Source: Pantoea sp. Lij88
GTDB lineage: Bacteria > Pseudomonadota > Gammaproteobacteria > Enterobacterales > Enterobacteriaceae
Assembly: GCF_030062155.1 (NCBI RefSeq)
Contig: NZ_CP118269.1
Span: 2,604,001-2,668,000 of the forward strand
Length of the DNA stretch: 64,000 nucleotides
Direction of reading: 5' to 3'
Shown here: positions 7,846 through 17,853 of the stretch, one piece after another
Numbering within the stretch: the stretch's first letter is position 1
Layout of the letters: each line of letters opens with the position of its first letter
Program-made: the position numbers and the translations under genes
Notes under the pieces: model-generated
Told to the model about the DNA's origin: nothing
The model's input: only the letters and a program-made list of their open reading frames with translations
The model's database searches: none

Positions 7846-9485
7846 TGTTTCGCCCTCTTCGGCTGGGGATCCTGTCCCGGTTTCACCTCAAATACCAGCG
7901 CATTGCTCTTATTGTTCAGCGTTCTCAGCACCGGCTGGAGCTCACGCAGAACCTGATCCAGGCGCTGCATATCCCCCACCACTTTGGTGTAGGCTGGCGA
8001 ACCTGGCTGCAGGCCTTTCATGCTGCGGTTCAGCTCGCGCAATGTCTGCTGCAGATCCTCAGGCAGAGTTTTCATCGCCGGACTGCCGGTGACTTTGTTG
8101 ATGTTGTCGATGGTGCGCTGCAGATCACGCATCGTTTTCTGGCTCTCTTTCAGCGTCCCGGTCGCTTCATTGACCATACCGTTCAGTGGCAGACTGTTGA
8201 TCTTATCCAGCGCCGCCATCAGCTTCTGCTGAATCTGGCTCAGGCCACCGCTGACGGTTGGGATCACTTCATAGCCAGAGACCTTCTGCGGACCTTTGTA
8301 AGGCGGCGCATTGTCATAGAAGTCGAGATCGACATAGAGCGCACCTGACAACAGATTGCCGGTTTTCAGCGTGGCACGCAGGCCGCGTTTTTTACCATCC
8401 TGCAGATGCTGCTCCAGATCGAAGTTCTCACCCAGCCGGCTGATAAAGCGATCCGGTTCAATGCGAATCAGGACCGGCACGCGGTAATCATTATTCAGCG
8501 CCTGAACCAGTCCCGCTTTCATCAATGGCGCTTCAGAGACGGTGCCCAGACGAATACCCCGGAACTCAACCGGTGCGCCCGCCTGCAGACCACGAATGGA
8601 GTCGGTGAAGAACAGCACGTAGTCGATATGGTTGGTGTAGAGCGAGTCCTGAATGCTGCGCTGATCGTCAAACAGATGATAGTCAGACTTGTTCTGCGCA
8701 GGCTGACCCAGTTCCCAGCCATCCGGCACGTCGAAACTGACGCCGCCGCTAAACAGCGTGGTGAGCGATCCCATTTCCACCCGCATACCGGAGGCAGACA
8801 TATCCACGGCGATACCGCTGTCTTTCCAGAAACGCACGTTGGTCGTCACCAGTCGGTCATAAGGCGCGGCCACAAACAGCTGATAGGTCATCATGCGTTT
8901 GTCAGTATCAAACACACTGGTCTCGACCGTACCCACGCGATAGCCACGGAACAGCACCGGATCGCCCGGATTAAGCTGGCCCGCTTTTTTACTGTCCAGC
9001 ACGATGCGGATACCTTTGGCATCCGGTGGCGCTAACGGAGGGGCATCCAGCAGCTGATACTGCTCGGGTGGCTGTTTTTTAGTGCCGGGCTGCAGTTCGA
9101 TATAGGCACCTGACAACAGGGTGCCCAGACCGCTGATCCCTTCACGACCAATCTGCGGTTTCACTACCCAGAAGACGCTGTCGCTGTGCAGCAATTTTTC
9201 CATGCCCGAATTGAGGCGCGCTTTGATTTCCACATGGTGAAGATCGTCGCTTAACACCGCGCTCTCCACCACACCGACATCCACGCTGCGGCTTTTAATC
9301 GTGGTTTTACCCGCCACAATGCCTTCGGCGTTTTCGGTGATTAAGGTAACTTCCGGCCCCTGATGGCTGAAGTGATAAAAGAGGATCCATCCGCCGATTA
9401 ACAGCGTAACGATGGGGACAATCCAGACCGGCGACCAGCGCTTAATCTGTTCCACCTTTGCATGGCCGTGGTTAGTTTCCGTCAA
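7842..9485 (-). CDS. pqiB: MCE-domain lipid-transport protein PqiB
   Basis: PqiB forms a periplasm-spanning tube from stacked MCE rings and a coiled-coil needle. The 547-residue product has one N-terminal transmembrane helix (about 20-40, IVPIVTLLIGGWILFYHF), three MCE domains (roughly 45-140, 160-225 and 285-390), each with the characteristic V.FRG-type turn (VLFRGYRVG, VEFRGIRLG), and a C-terminal region rich in LxxLxx heptads (about 410-535). Length matches E. coli (546). It overlaps pqiA by 14 bp and pqiC by 4 bp. Paraquat induction through SoxRS is known in E. coli; no SoxS site was verified here. Confidence 0.96.
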   Translation of the reverse strand: MTETNHGHAKVEQIKRWSPVWIVPIVTLLIGGWILFYHFSHQGPEVTLITENAEGIVAGKTTIKSRSVDVGVVESAVLSDDLHHVEIKARLNSGMEKLLHSDSVFWVVKPQIGREGISGLGTLLSGAYIELQPGTKKQPPEQYQLLDAPPLAPPDAKGIRIVLDSKKAGQLNPGDPVLFRGYRVGTVETSVFDTDKRMMTYQLFVAAPYDRLVTTNVRFWKDSGIAVDMSASGMRVEMGSLTTLFSGGVSFDVPDGWELGQPAQNKSDYHLFDDQRSIQDSLYTNHIDYVLFFTDSIRGLQAGAPVEFRGIRLGTVSEAPLMKAGLVQALNNDYRVPVLIRIEPDRFISRLGENFDLEQHLQDGKKRGLRATLKTGNLLSGALYVDLDFYDNAPPYKGPQKVSGYEVIPTVSGGLSQIQQKLMAALDKINSLPLNGMVNEATGTLKESQKTMRDLQRTIDNINKVTGSPAMKTLPEDLQQTLRELNRSMKGLQPGSPAYTKVVGDMQRLDQVLRELQPVLRTLNNKSNALVFEVKPGQDPQPKRAKQ

Positions 9486-10740
9486 GGCGCGACTCCTTCA
9501 TATTGTTTTCGCGTACACGATCCCAGGTTAACCGCGGGTCAAAGGTCATGGCAGCAATCATGGTGATAATCACCACCATCGCAAAGAGTACTGCCCCCCA
9601 CGCGGGATAAACATTCATTAATTGCCCCATACGCACCAGCGCAGAGAGCACGGCAATCACAAATACGTCGATCATTGACCAGCGGCCAACAAATTCGACC
9701 ACTTCATAAATTTTGTGCATCCTGTGGCTGTCACGCTGTCCGCGTCCGCTGGCATCCCAGCAGAGCCAGCCAATCGCCAGCATTTTCAGCGTCGGCACCA
9801 TGATGCTGGCGATAAAAATCACCAGCGCCACCGGATAAGAACCATCGCCCCACAGCACAATCACACCCGCCATAATATTGGAGGGATAGGCTGTACCGAG
9901 GGTTTCCGTCACCATGATTGGCAATAGGTTGGCCGGGATATAAAGCAGTATGGAGGTAAAGAGTAGCGCCAGCGTCCACTGCAGGCTGTGCTTACGCCGT
10001 GCCTGGGCCGTGACGCCGCAGCGCGGACAGGCAGGCTCAGCTTCAGGCAGAATGGCGGTACAGCAGGGACAGGATCGCAGCCCCTGCTCTAATCCGCTGA
10101 CGCCCACTTCGGGCGGATGAGGCAGCGCAGGTCGGGGTGACAGACTGTCCCACAAGCTGCGCCGGTCCACACACTGAAAGGCCCGCAATTGTAACAGGCA
10201 GAACAGCACCCACGGCCAGAAGCTGGTCTCCAGGCCAATCTCGCCATAGGCCATCAGCTTGACGAAGCTGACGAGCACGCCCGCCATAAAGATTTCTGCC
10301 ATGCCCCAGTTACGCAGCTGAAACAGGATGCGCGCCAGACCGATTTTGAGTCGGGTTGGTAAGGGAACACGATTGACCAGCAGGAGAATGGTGATCATGC
10401 AGAAGGCCGGAACCGCCTGCACAAACAGCAGGAACAGCGTCGCCAGGCTGCTGTAATCTTCCGTCACCATCACCTGGGGGATTTGTGACAGAGTAATCTG
10501 GCTGGTCAGCCCGGCGACCTTCATCGAGACGAAAGGAAACAGGTTCGCCAGCAGCAGCATAAACAGGGCTGCCAGCGCATAGCCCGTCGGCCGCTTACGC
10601 GGCTCGTGCCAGTTGGCCGTCAGGGAGGTGTGGCAGCGCGGGCATGACGCACGGCTGCCCACGGGAATGTCCGGCAGCTTAATCATTAAATCGCATTGTG
10701 GACAGAGCATCCACGCGTTACTTTTCACTGCTGAACACAT
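9472..10740 (-). CDS. pqiA: Integral membrane protein PqiA
   Basis: PqiA is the inner-membrane component of the PqiABC system, related to LetA (YebS). The 422-residue protein has two copies of a unit made of a zinc-ribbon-like Cys motif (MLCPQC...CPRC near 12-38; SCPCC...CPRC near 226-246) followed by about four transmembrane segments. It contains the ECVDRR-like FQCVDRRSLW segment of the family. The start is the first in-frame ATG, 14 bp after uup ends. It overlaps pqiB. Confidence 0.94.
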   Translation of the reverse strand: MCSAVKSNAWMLCPQCDLMIKLPDIPVGSRASCPRCHTSLTANWHEPRKRPTGYALAALFMLLLANLFPFVSMKVAGLTSQITLSQIPQVMVTEDYSSLATLFLLFVQAVPAFCMITILLLVNRVPLPTRLKIGLARILFQLRNWGMAEIFMAGVLVSFVKLMAYGEIGLETSFWPWVLFCLLQLRAFQCVDRRSLWDSLSPRPALPHPPEVGVSGLEQGLRSCPCCTAILPEAEPACPRCGVTAQARRKHSLQWTLALLFTSILLYIPANLLPIMVTETLGTAYPSNIMAGVIVLWGDGSYPVALVIFIASIMVPTLKMLAIGWLCWDASGRGQRDSHRMHKIYEVVEFVGRWSMIDVFVIAVLSALVRMGQLMNVYPAWGAVLFAMVVIITMIAAMTFDPRLTWDRVRENNMKESRLDGN

Positions 10741-10754
10741 CCGTTAGCCCTGCC

Positions 10755-12671
10755 CTACGCGCCGTTTTTCAGTGACTCAAGCTCTTCCCAGCGCGCAAAA
10801 GCCGTTTCCAGCTCCTGCTCAGCCTGCGCCAGATTATCCAGCACCGGTTGCGTCTGATCGTGTGCCTGACTGAAGAAGTCCGGGTGACTCATCTTCGCCT
10901 GCAGTTCACCGATGCGTGCTTCCAGCTGCTCCAGTTTTTGCGGCAGCTGTTCCAGCTCACGCGCCAGATTGTAGCTGAGCTTATTCACGTTACGCTTAGC
11001 GTCACCCTTCTCTGCGGCAGGCTTAGCGGTGTTACCCGCTGCTTTCGCGGGGGCCGCAGCCCGGTGCTGCCGGTAGGCGGCGCGCTGCTGCTGCGCATCG
11101 TGATAACCGCCGACAAAGGTACCGATCTCGCCGTTGCCTTCAAAGATCCAGCACTCGGTGACGGTATTATCGACGAACTGACGATCGTGGCTCACCAGTA
11201 AGACGGTGCCCTGATAGCCATCAATCAGCTCTTCCAGCAGTTCCAGCGTTTCAACGTCGAGGTCGTTGGTCGGTTCATCCAGAATCATCAGGTTGCTGGG
11301 ACGCAGGAACAGGCGCGCCAGCAGCAGGCGGTTACGCTCACCACCCGAAAGGGCACGCACCGGCGTCATCGCACGTTTTGGATGGAACAGGAAGTCCTGC
11401 AGATAGCCCAGCACGTGGCGCGGTTTGCCGTTAACCAGCACTTCCTGCTTGCCTTCGGCCAGGTTGTCCATCACGGTGCGATCCGGATCCAGTTCAGCGC
11501 GATGCTGGTCAAAGTAAGCCACTTCAAGCTTGGTGCCGGAATGCACGCGGCCATGATCGGCTTTCAGCTGCTGCAGCATCAGGCGCAGTAAGGTCGTTTT
11601 ACCGCAGCCGTTCGGCCCAATCAGCGCAATTTTGTCGCCACGCTGAACCTGGGTAGAGAAGTCCTTCACCAGCACTTTGCCATCGACCGCGTAGTCGACA
11701 TTTTCCAGCTCAAAGACAATCTTGCCGGAGCGGGACGCTTCACCGACCTGCATGTTGGCTTTGCCCATCACTTCGCGACGTTCGGAATGCTCACGACGCA
11801 GCGCTTTCAGCGCACGCACACGGCCTTCGTTACGGGTACGACGGGCTTTGATGCCCTGACGGATCCACACTTCTTCCTGCGCCAGCTTGCGGTCGAATTC
11901 AGCGTTCTGCATCTCTTCAACGCGCAGCGCTTCTTCTTTGCCTTCCAGGTAGAGATCGTAGTTGCCCGGCCAGGAGACCAGCTTGCCACGGTCAAGATCG
12001 ACAATGCGCGTCGCCATGTTGCGGATAAACGAACGGTCATGCGAGATAAAGACGATGCTGCCGCTGAAGTTCTTCAGGAAGGTTTCCAGCCAGTCGATGG
12101 TTTCGATATCGAGGTGGTTGGTTGGCTCATCCAGCATCAGCACGCGCGGGTTACTGACCAGCGCACGGCCCAGCGCCGCTTTACGCAGCCAGCCGCCAGA
12201 GAGTGACGACAGCTCGGTATCGGGCTGCAGACCAATCTGCTCCAGCACATCATGGATGCGGCTCTCCAGCTGCCACAGGTTCTGATGGTCGAGAATGGTC
12301 TGCAGACGCGCCATCTCATTAAGGTTTTTATCGCTGGGATCGTCCATCACCACATGGGAAATGGCGTGATAGGCTTTCAGATGCTCAGCCTGCTCTTCAA
12401 CGCCCTCGGCCACGAAGTCATAGACCGAGCCGGTAATATTGCGCGGTGGATCCTGTTGCAGACGCGCCACGACCAGGTCGGTTTCATAAATGATGCGGCC
12501 ATCATCCAGTGGCTGTTCGCCATTGATGATTTTCATCAGCGTGGATTTACCCGCACCGTTACGGCCCACCAGACAGACGCGTTCGTTCTCTTCGATGTGC
12601 AGTTCGGTATTGTCTAACAGCGGCGCATCGCTGAAGGAGAGATAAGCGCCGTGGATACTGATTAATGACAT
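10755..12671 (-). CDS. uup: ABC-F ATPase Uup
   Basis: Uup is a soluble ABC-F protein acting on ribosomes and affecting excision of transposons. The 638-residue product has two ABC cassettes: Walker A GRNGAGKST near 37-45 with signature LSGGW near 160, and Walker A GPNGCGKTT near 353-361 with signature LSGGE near 440. They are joined by a charged interdomain linker, and a C-terminal coiled-coil DNA-binding domain follows (about 570-638). No membrane segment is present. It lies 6 bp downstream of rlmKL and 14 bp upstream of pqiA, so all are probably co-transcribed. Confidence 0.95.
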   Translation of the reverse strand: MSLISIHGAYLSFSDAPLLDNTELHIEENERVCLVGRNGAGKSTLMKIINGEQPLDDGRIIYETDLVVARLQQDPPRNITGSVYDFVAEGVEEQAEHLKAYHAISHVVMDDPSDKNLNEMARLQTILDHQNLWQLESRIHDVLEQIGLQPDTELSSLSGGWLRKAALGRALVSNPRVLMLDEPTNHLDIETIDWLETFLKNFSGSIVFISHDRSFIRNMATRIVDLDRGKLVSWPGNYDLYLEGKEEALRVEEMQNAEFDRKLAQEEVWIRQGIKARRTRNEGRVRALKALRREHSERREVMGKANMQVGEASRSGKIVFELENVDYAVDGKVLVKDFSTQVQRGDKIALIGPNGCGKTTLLRLMLQQLKADHGRVHSGTKLEVAYFDQHRAELDPDRTVMDNLAEGKQEVLVNGKPRHVLGYLQDFLFHPKRAMTPVRALSGGERNRLLLARLFLRPSNLMILDEPTNDLDVETLELLEELIDGYQGTVLLVSHDRQFVDNTVTECWIFEGNGEIGTFVGGYHDAQQQRAAYRQHRAAAPAKAAGNTAKPAAEKGDAKRNVNKLSYNLARELEQLPQKLEQLEARIGELQAKMSHPDFFSQAHDQTQPVLDNLAQAEQELETAFARWEELESLKNGA

Positions 12672-12677
12672 GTAATC

Positions 12678-14792
12678 TTATTCCTTACCGGCGTGAGTGA
12701 TCAGCCAGCAGTTGTGAATTTGACGGTTACGCGCGAAGTCCTGCGACTGCGTTTTCTGGGTAATATCCTGCGCCTGCAGGCCCAGTGCTTTCAGGCCATC
12801 CATGTCCATTTTGAAACCGCGTTTGTTATTGGAGAACATGATGGTGCCGCCGCGACGCAGCAGGCGCTTCAGGTTTCGCATCAGCATCATATGATCGCGC
12901 TGAACGTCAAAGCTCTCTTCCATACGTTTTGAGTTGGAGAAGGTTGGCGGATCGATAAAGATCAGGTCAAAATTCTCGTCACTCTCATTCAGCCAGCTCA
13001 GGCAGTCCGCCTGCATCAGACGGTGCTGACGCCCGGTCAGTCCGTTGAGGCGCAGGTTGCGCTCTGCCCACTCCAGATAGGTACGCGACATATCTACCGT
13101 GGTGGTTGAACGCGCCCCACCCAGACCGGCATGCACACTGGCGGTGCCGGTATAGGCAAACAGGTTCAGGAAATCTTTGCCCTGACTCATCTGGCCGAGC
13201 ATTTTACGGGCAATGCGGTGATCGAGGAACAGGCCGGTATCGAGATAGTCGGTCAGATTCACCCAGAAATGCGCATTAAACTCTTTAACTTCGAAATAGT
13301 CGCCCTTCTCGCTGAGCTTCTGATACTGCGCTTTGCCTTTCTGGCGTTCACGCGTTTTCATAATCAGACGGTCGGCAGGCAGTTCCAGCACGCTCAGGGT
13401 CGCGCTGATCACATCGAACAGGCGCTGACGCGCTTTGTTTGGATCGATGGTTTTCGGTGGCGCGTACTCCTGGATAATTACCCAGTCGCCATAGCGATCG
13501 ACAGCAACGTTGTAGTCTGGCAGATCGGCATCATAAATGCGGTAGCATTCGATGCCTTCCTGACGCGCCCACTTCTCCAGCTTTTTCACGTTTTTACGCA
13601 GACGGTTCGCGTAATCTTCCGCAATCTGTCCGGCGCTTTCATGGCTGTTAACCGCCAGCTGATAGTTTTTCTGCACGCAGTCCAGCGGACCGTTCTTCGC
13701 TTTAAACTGGCGATCGGCACGCAGCTGCAGGCAGCTCAGCAGTTCTGGTGAGGCGCTGAACAGCGACAGGTTCCAGCCGCCAAAATGCTGCTTCATCAGA
13801 CGTCCGAGCTGGCTGTGCAGCGCAATCAGGGCAGGTTCGCTTTCCAGACGCTCACCGTAAGGCGGATTGCTCAGTACCGTGCCGTGAATCGTCGGATCGA
13901 CCGGATTGGTCAGCTTCAGCAGGTCCTGCTGAGCAAACGTAAAGAGTTCATAGACGCCAGCGCGGCGGGCATTCGCCTGCGCCCACTCCAGCACACGACC
14001 ATTGTTGTCGTAGCCAAAGAAGCGCGCCTGAGTCGCGGCCGTACCTGCGCGGGCACGGTCCTGCGCCTCAGCTTTTACGTCCTGCCACAGCGCAGCATTA
14101 AACTGGCTCCATGCGGTGAAGCCCCAGTGCTTACGCAGCAGGCCGGGTGCGCGATCGCAGGCGATCAGCGCCGCTTCAATCAGCAGTGTACCGGAACCAC
14201 ACATCGGGTCGATCAGCGGTGTGGTCGGCTCCCAGCCTGAACGCAGCACGATTGCCGCCGCCAGCGTCTCTTTTAACGGTGCCTGACCGGTCTGCTGGCG
14301 ATAACCGCGCTGATGCAGCGAGGTGCCGCTGAGATCCAGCGCGATGCTGGCGCGGTCGTCATTCAGCCAGACGTTGACGCGGATATCCGCCTGCTCGCGA
14401 TCGACATTTGGCCGTTCGAGATTCTGACGGGTAAAGCTGTCCACGATGGCATCTTTCACTTTCAGCGCGCCGAACTGGCTGTTACGAATGGAGTCGTTGG
14501 TGCCGCTGAAATGCACGACAAAGGTTTTGTCGCTGCCGAACATCGACGGCCAGTCCACGCTCTGCACACCCAGATAGAGATCGAGATCGCTGTAGACGCC
14601 AAACTCTCCCAGCGGCAACAGGATGCGTGATGCTAAACGACTCCACATCAGGCTTTGGTACATGGCGCGATCGTCGGCTTCGTAGTGAACGCCTCCCTGC
14701 ACCACTTGCAAATCCTGCGCGCCCAGCGCGTCCAGCTCACTTTTTAACAGCTCTTCGAGCCCACGCGCCGTGCTGGCAAACAGAGAATTCAT
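12678..14792 (-). CDS. rlmKL: Bifunctional 23S rRNA methyltransferase RlmKL
   Basis: Fusion enzyme making m2G2445 (RlmL half) and m7G2069 (RlmK half) in 23S rRNA. The 704-residue protein contains an N-terminal THUMP domain (about 40-150), the RlmL methyltransferase with [17 protein letters not shown] near 195 and the catalytic-type SNPPYGER near 310, then the RlmK domain with [18 protein letters not shown] near 545 and [11 protein letters not shown] near 620. Length matches E. coli RlmL (702). First gene of rlmKL-uup-pqiABC; divergent from ycbX. Confidence 0.97.
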   Translation of the reverse strand: MNSLFASTARGLEELLKSELDALGAQDLQVVQGGVHYEADDRAMYQSLMWSRLASRILLPLGEFGVYSDLDLYLGVQSVDWPSMFGSDKTFVVHFSGTNDSIRNSQFGALKVKDAIVDSFTRQNLERPNVDREQADIRVNVWLNDDRASIALDLSGTSLHQRGYRQQTGQAPLKETLAAAIVLRSGWEPTTPLIDPMCGSGTLLIEAALIACDRAPGLLRKHWGFTAWSQFNAALWQDVKAEAQDRARAGTAATQARFFGYDNNGRVLEWAQANARRAGVYELFTFAQQDLLKLTNPVDPTIHGTVLSNPPYGERLESEPALIALHSQLGRLMKQHFGGWNLSLFSASPELLSCLQLRADRQFKAKNGPLDCVQKNYQLAVNSHESAGQIAEDYANRLRKNVKKLEKWARQEGIECYRIYDADLPDYNVAVDRYGDWVIIQEYAPPKTIDPNKARQRLFDVISATLSVLELPADRLIMKTRERQKGKAQYQKLSEKGDYFEVKEFNAHFWVNLTDYLDTGLFLDHRIARKMLGQMSQGKDFLNLFAYTGTASVHAGLGGARSTTTVDMSRTYLEWAERNLRLNGLTGRQHRLMQADCLSWLNESDENFDLIFIDPPTFSNSKRMEESFDVQRDHMMLMRNLKRLLRRGGTIMFSNNKRGFKMDMDGLKALGLQAQDITQKTQSQDFARNRQIHNCWLITHAGKE

Positions 14793-14902
14793 ATCGTCAC
14801 TTTTTAACTCTTGAGAAAATTGTCGCGCATTATAGCGAATCGGAGACCTATGTCATAAAGTTAGCTTCTTTTGTGTCGCGCGTCGGGTTCAAGGAGAACA
14901 CC

Positions 14903-16012
14903 ATGATCACGCTTTCCCGCTTATTTATTCATCCTGTGAAGTCGATGCGGGGATTAGCATTATCACATGCGCTGGTCACTGACAGCGGACTGGCGTTTGA
15001 TCGACTGTTCATGGTGACCGAACCTGATGGCACCTTTATTACCGCCCGGCAGTACCCGGAGCTGGTGCGCTTCACGCCCGCTATTTTACCGGATGGCCTG
15101 CTGCTGGCGGCCCCGGATGGCAGTCAGTCCCTGATCCGCTTCAGCGATTTCGATGAGCAGGAACATCCCACCGAGGTCTGGGGCAATCATTTTACCGCGC
15201 GCATCGCGCCGCGTGCGATAAACCAGTGGCTGAGCCAGTTCTTCACGCGTGAGGTTCAGCTGCGCTGGGTCGGTCCGCAACTCCGCCGCCGCGTCAAAGC
15301 GTTTGAAAATATTCCACTGAGCTTTGCCGATGGCTTTCCGTTTTTGCTGATCAACAACGCGTCGCTGCATGATCTGCAACAGCGCTGCCCGGCCAGCGTC
15401 CGGGCCGAACAGTTTCGCCCGAATCTGGTCATCAGCGGTGCTGCCGCGTGGGATGAAGATAGCTGGGCGGAGATTCAGATTGGCGACGTGATATTCGAGG
15501 TGCCTAAGCCCTGCAGTCGCTGCGTGCTCACCACGGTCAGCACTGAGACCGGCGTTAAGCATCCCACCGGTCATCCGCTGGCCACGCTGCAGACGTTCCG
15601 CACCGCCCAGGATGGCAGTGGTGATATCGATTTCGGTCTGAACTTAGTGGCGCGCAACAGTGGCGTGGTTCGTGCTGGTGATGAAATGGTTGTCCTGAAA
15701 CGCCATGCCCCGCGCAGCTATGGTGCCGGTGAAGTCGTCGAAACACTGAAACCTATGCAGCAGGCGCCTGATGCCGTGACCATTACTTACCAGGGTCAGA
15801 CGTTCACCGGAGATAATCAGCAGGTGTTACTGGATCAGCTGGAGATGCAGGGCTTCCGCATCCCCTACTCCTGTCGGGCGGGCCTGTGTGGCAGCTGCAA
15901 GCTGAATCTGGTCGCGGGCGAGGTGAAGGCGCTGAAACAGAGTGCCCTGCGTCAGGACGGCACACTGTTAAGCTGTAGCTGCATTCCGGCAGGGGATATC
16001 GAACTGAACTGA
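14903..16012 (+). CDS. ycbX: MOSC-domain molybdenum-cofactor protein with ferredoxin domain
   Basis: YcbX uses molybdenum cofactor to detoxify N-hydroxylated base analogues in E. coli. The 369-residue product (E. coli also 369) has an N-terminal MOSC beta-barrel domain (starting [14 protein letters not shown]), a MOSC domain with the cofactor-binding Cys in [10 protein letters not shown], and a C-terminal 2Fe-2S ferredoxin domain with [12 protein letters not shown] and a final CSC. The ATG at 14903 is preceded by AAGGAG 6 bp away and matches the family N-terminus; the frame stays open further upstream inside rlmKL but has no support. Its stop codon abuts the zapC stop. Confidence 0.94.
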   Translation: MITLSRLFIHPVKSMRGLALSHALVTDSGLAFDRLFMVTEPDGTFITARQYPELVRFTPAILPDGLLLAAPDGSQSLIRFSDFDEQEHPTEVWGNHFTARIAPRAINQWLSQFFTREVQLRWVGPQLRRRVKAFENIPLSFADGFPFLLINNASLHDLQQRCPASVRAEQFRPNLVISGAAAWDEDSWAEIQIGDVIFEVPKPCSRCVLTTVSTETGVKHPTGHPLATLQTFRTAQDGSGDIDFGLNLVARNSGVVRAGDEMVVLKRHAPRSYGAGEVVETLKPMQQAPDAVTITYQGQTFTGDNQQVLLDQLEMQGFRIPYSCRAGLCGSCKLNLVAGEVKALKQSALRQDGTLLSCSCIPAGDIELN

Positions 16013-16555
16013 TCAGACGGCGCGTGCGTACCGCGGCGCGACGTCCTGATGCCAGGGCTGCAGGCGATCGTTCATTACCTTGATGGCATCGCCAAGCACC
16101 ATATTTTTTCCGGCCAGCGTTAATCCTGGCTGCGCCAGCAGGCAGAGCGCCGCATTATCACCACTCTCCACCACCAGCAGACGTGCCAGCGTTCCCTCTT
16201 CAGCCAGCGTGACCTGTACCATTTCGCCAGGACGAGGCTGCATGGCCGGGGCATACGAAGTGAAATGCCAGCTTTTCGGCATCAGGGGTTTGAGGAAGCG
16301 GGCAGCGACCAGCGCGTTTAACACCAGTTCAGCGCGATGGCTGCCGCTGAGTTTGCAATGGCGGCAGGTCTCTTCAAAGGTGTAATAAAGGGCGGCATCG
16401 TCAACACAAAAACCCGATTCAGTGAAGGCATCCGGCGTGAGCATTTTGCGCGAATAACGGGAACGAAAAAGCATACCGTCTGCCAGGTCGAGCATCATTC
16501 GGTCGTGGCTGCTGTCAAAATACCAACGCCAGTTATCATCGGGTTTAATTTTCAT
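16013..16555 (-). CDS. zapC: Cell division protein ZapC
   Basis: ZapC stabilises FtsZ protofilament bundles at midcell. The 180-residue product equals the E. coli length and begins [14 protein letters not shown], with [15 protein letters not shown] and [15 protein letters not shown] as other conserved stretches. It is soluble and specific to Enterobacterales and relatives. It is convergent with ycbX with no base between the stops, and is 153 bp downstream of pyrD, from which a terminator separates it. Confidence 0.95.
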   Translation of the reverse strand: MKIKPDDNWRWYFDSSHDRMMLDLADGMLFRSRYSRKMLTPDAFTESGFCVDDAALYYTFEETCRHCKLSGSHRAELVLNALVAARFLKPLMPKSWHFTSYAPAMQPRPGEMVQVTLAEEGTLARLLVVESGDNAALCLLAQPGLTLAGKNMVLGDAIKVMNDRLQPWHQDVAPRYARAV

Positions 16556-16652
16556 CGTGTGCCCTGTATTTACCGCTGCGCCAAAAATCGCGCAGAATTC
16601 AGCGAAAAAAGAAACATAAGGAAAAGCTGAAAAAGCGTGCAGCAGGACAAAA

Positions 16653-16690
16653 TATAAACGAGCCGAGGGGATAAATAAACCCCCCGGCCA
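16653..16690 (-). terminator. Probable pyrD terminator
   Basis: On the minus strand GCCGGGGGG and CCCCTCGGC (16680-16688 and 16662-16670) form a 9-bp stem with one G-U pair and a 9-nt A/T loop, followed by TCGTTTATATTTTG. It lies 20 bp past the pyrD stop. Confidence 0.6.
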
Positions 16691-16708
16691 ATCATTGTGA
16701 GAATTGTC

Positions 16709-17719
16709 TTAGAGATGGGTGACGATATCTTTAATTAATCCTGGCCCCTGATAAATAAAGCCTGAATAAATCTGAACCAGCGTTGCCCCGGCGGCGATTT
16801 TTTCACGCGCTGCGGTCAGAGAATCGATGCCACCAACGCCAATAATGGGCAGGCGACCCTGCAGTTCCTGAGAAAGGCGCTGGATGACCGCCGTGCTGCG
16901 AGACTGCACTGGCCGGCCGCTTAATCCACCCGCTTCTTCAGCATGTTTAAGACCACTTACCAGCGAACGATCGAGCGTGGTATTACTGGCAATGACGCCA
17001 TCAATCTGATGACGAATTAAACTGTCCGCAACCTGAATTAACTCTTCTTCAGAGAGATCGGGCGCAATTTTTACGGCCAGCGGAACATATTTAAGATGAC
17101 GCTGTTCCAGCTCTTTTTGTTTCTGTTTGATCGACGAGAGCAGATCATCCAGCGCCTCACCATATTGCAGCGAACGTAAACCTGGGGTGTTAGGCGAAGA
17201 AATATTGATGGCAATATAACCGGCGTGGGCATAGACCTTTTCCATGCAGATCAGATAATCATCTTTACCCTGCTCGACCGGCGTATCTTTATTTTTACCG
17301 ATATTGATCCCGAGGACGCCGTTAAATCGCGCTTTTTTTACGTTCTCAACCAGGTGATCAACACCCAGATTATTAAATCCCATCCGATTGATAATTCCGC
17401 CCGCTTCCACCAGACGAAACATCCGCGGCTTATCATTGCCTGCCTGAGCGCGCGGTGTAACGGTGCCGACTTCGACAAAACCAAAGCCCATCGCCGCAAA
17501 CGCATCAATGCACTCTGCGTTCTTATCCAGACCTGCGGCCAGGCCCAGGGCATTCTTAAAGGTCAGTCCCATACAGGTAACCGGACGCGACGGCAGATTC
17601 TGGCGATAAAACATCTCCAGCGGGGTGCCGTTCATAAAACGCAGTTGCTGAAAGGTGAGTTCGTGTGCGCGTTCGGGATCGAGTTTAAACAGCGCCGGTC
17701 GGACGATAGGATAAAACAT
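16709..17719 (-). CDS. pyrD: Dihydroorotate dehydrogenase (quinone), class 2
   Basis: Oxidises dihydroorotate to orotate in pyrimidine synthesis, passing electrons to membrane quinones. The 336-residue length is that of E. coli. The N-terminal helical extension (1-40, [20 protein letters not shown]) typical of membrane-associated class 2 enzymes is present, as are the FMN-binding barrel, [14 protein letters not shown] with the catalytic-base Ser (about 175), and GVGGIDS near 300. Good ribosome-binding site (CAGGAGAG). A perfect inverted repeat lies 52 bp upstream where the promoter is expected. Two non-E. coli genes are upstream in the same direction. Confidence 0.98.
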   Translation of the reverse strand: MFYPIVRPALFKLDPERAHELTFQQLRFMNGTPLEMFYRQNLPSRPVTCMGLTFKNALGLAAGLDKNAECIDAFAAMGFGFVEVGTVTPRAQAGNDKPRMFRLVEAGGIINRMGFNNLGVDHLVENVKKARFNGVLGINIGKNKDTPVEQGKDDYLICMEKVYAHAGYIAINISSPNTPGLRSLQYGEALDDLLSSIKQKQKELEQRHLKYVPLAVKIAPDLSEEELIQVADSLIRHQIDGVIASNTTLDRSLVSGLKHAEEAGGLSGRPVQSRSTAVIQRLSQELQGRLPIIGVGGIDSLTAAREKIAAGATLVQIYSGFIYQGPGLIKDIVTHL

Positions 17720-17771
17720 GCACTCTCCTGAAGGACGGAAGCGATCGTGGAAGTCGGTGCACGGGAAAATG

Positions 17772-17801
17772 TGCGCCAGAATGGTAAAGTGCTCTGGCGC
17801 A
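17772..17801 (-). promoter_or_regulatory. Perfect 9-bp inverted repeat between the flippase gene and pyrD
   Basis: TGCGCCAGA (17772-17780), a 12-nt loop, TCTGGCGCA (17793-17801). On the minus strand it is followed by CATTTTCC, so it may terminate flippase transcription. A candidate pyrD promoter (TTTACT, 17 bp, TACCAT) overlaps it, so an operator or promoter-linked role is also possible. The sequence alone cannot decide. Confidence 0.5.
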
Positions 17802-17853
17802 AAAGTAAATCTAACTGCGGGGATGCGTGAAGTTATCTGGAAATGCTTTGATC

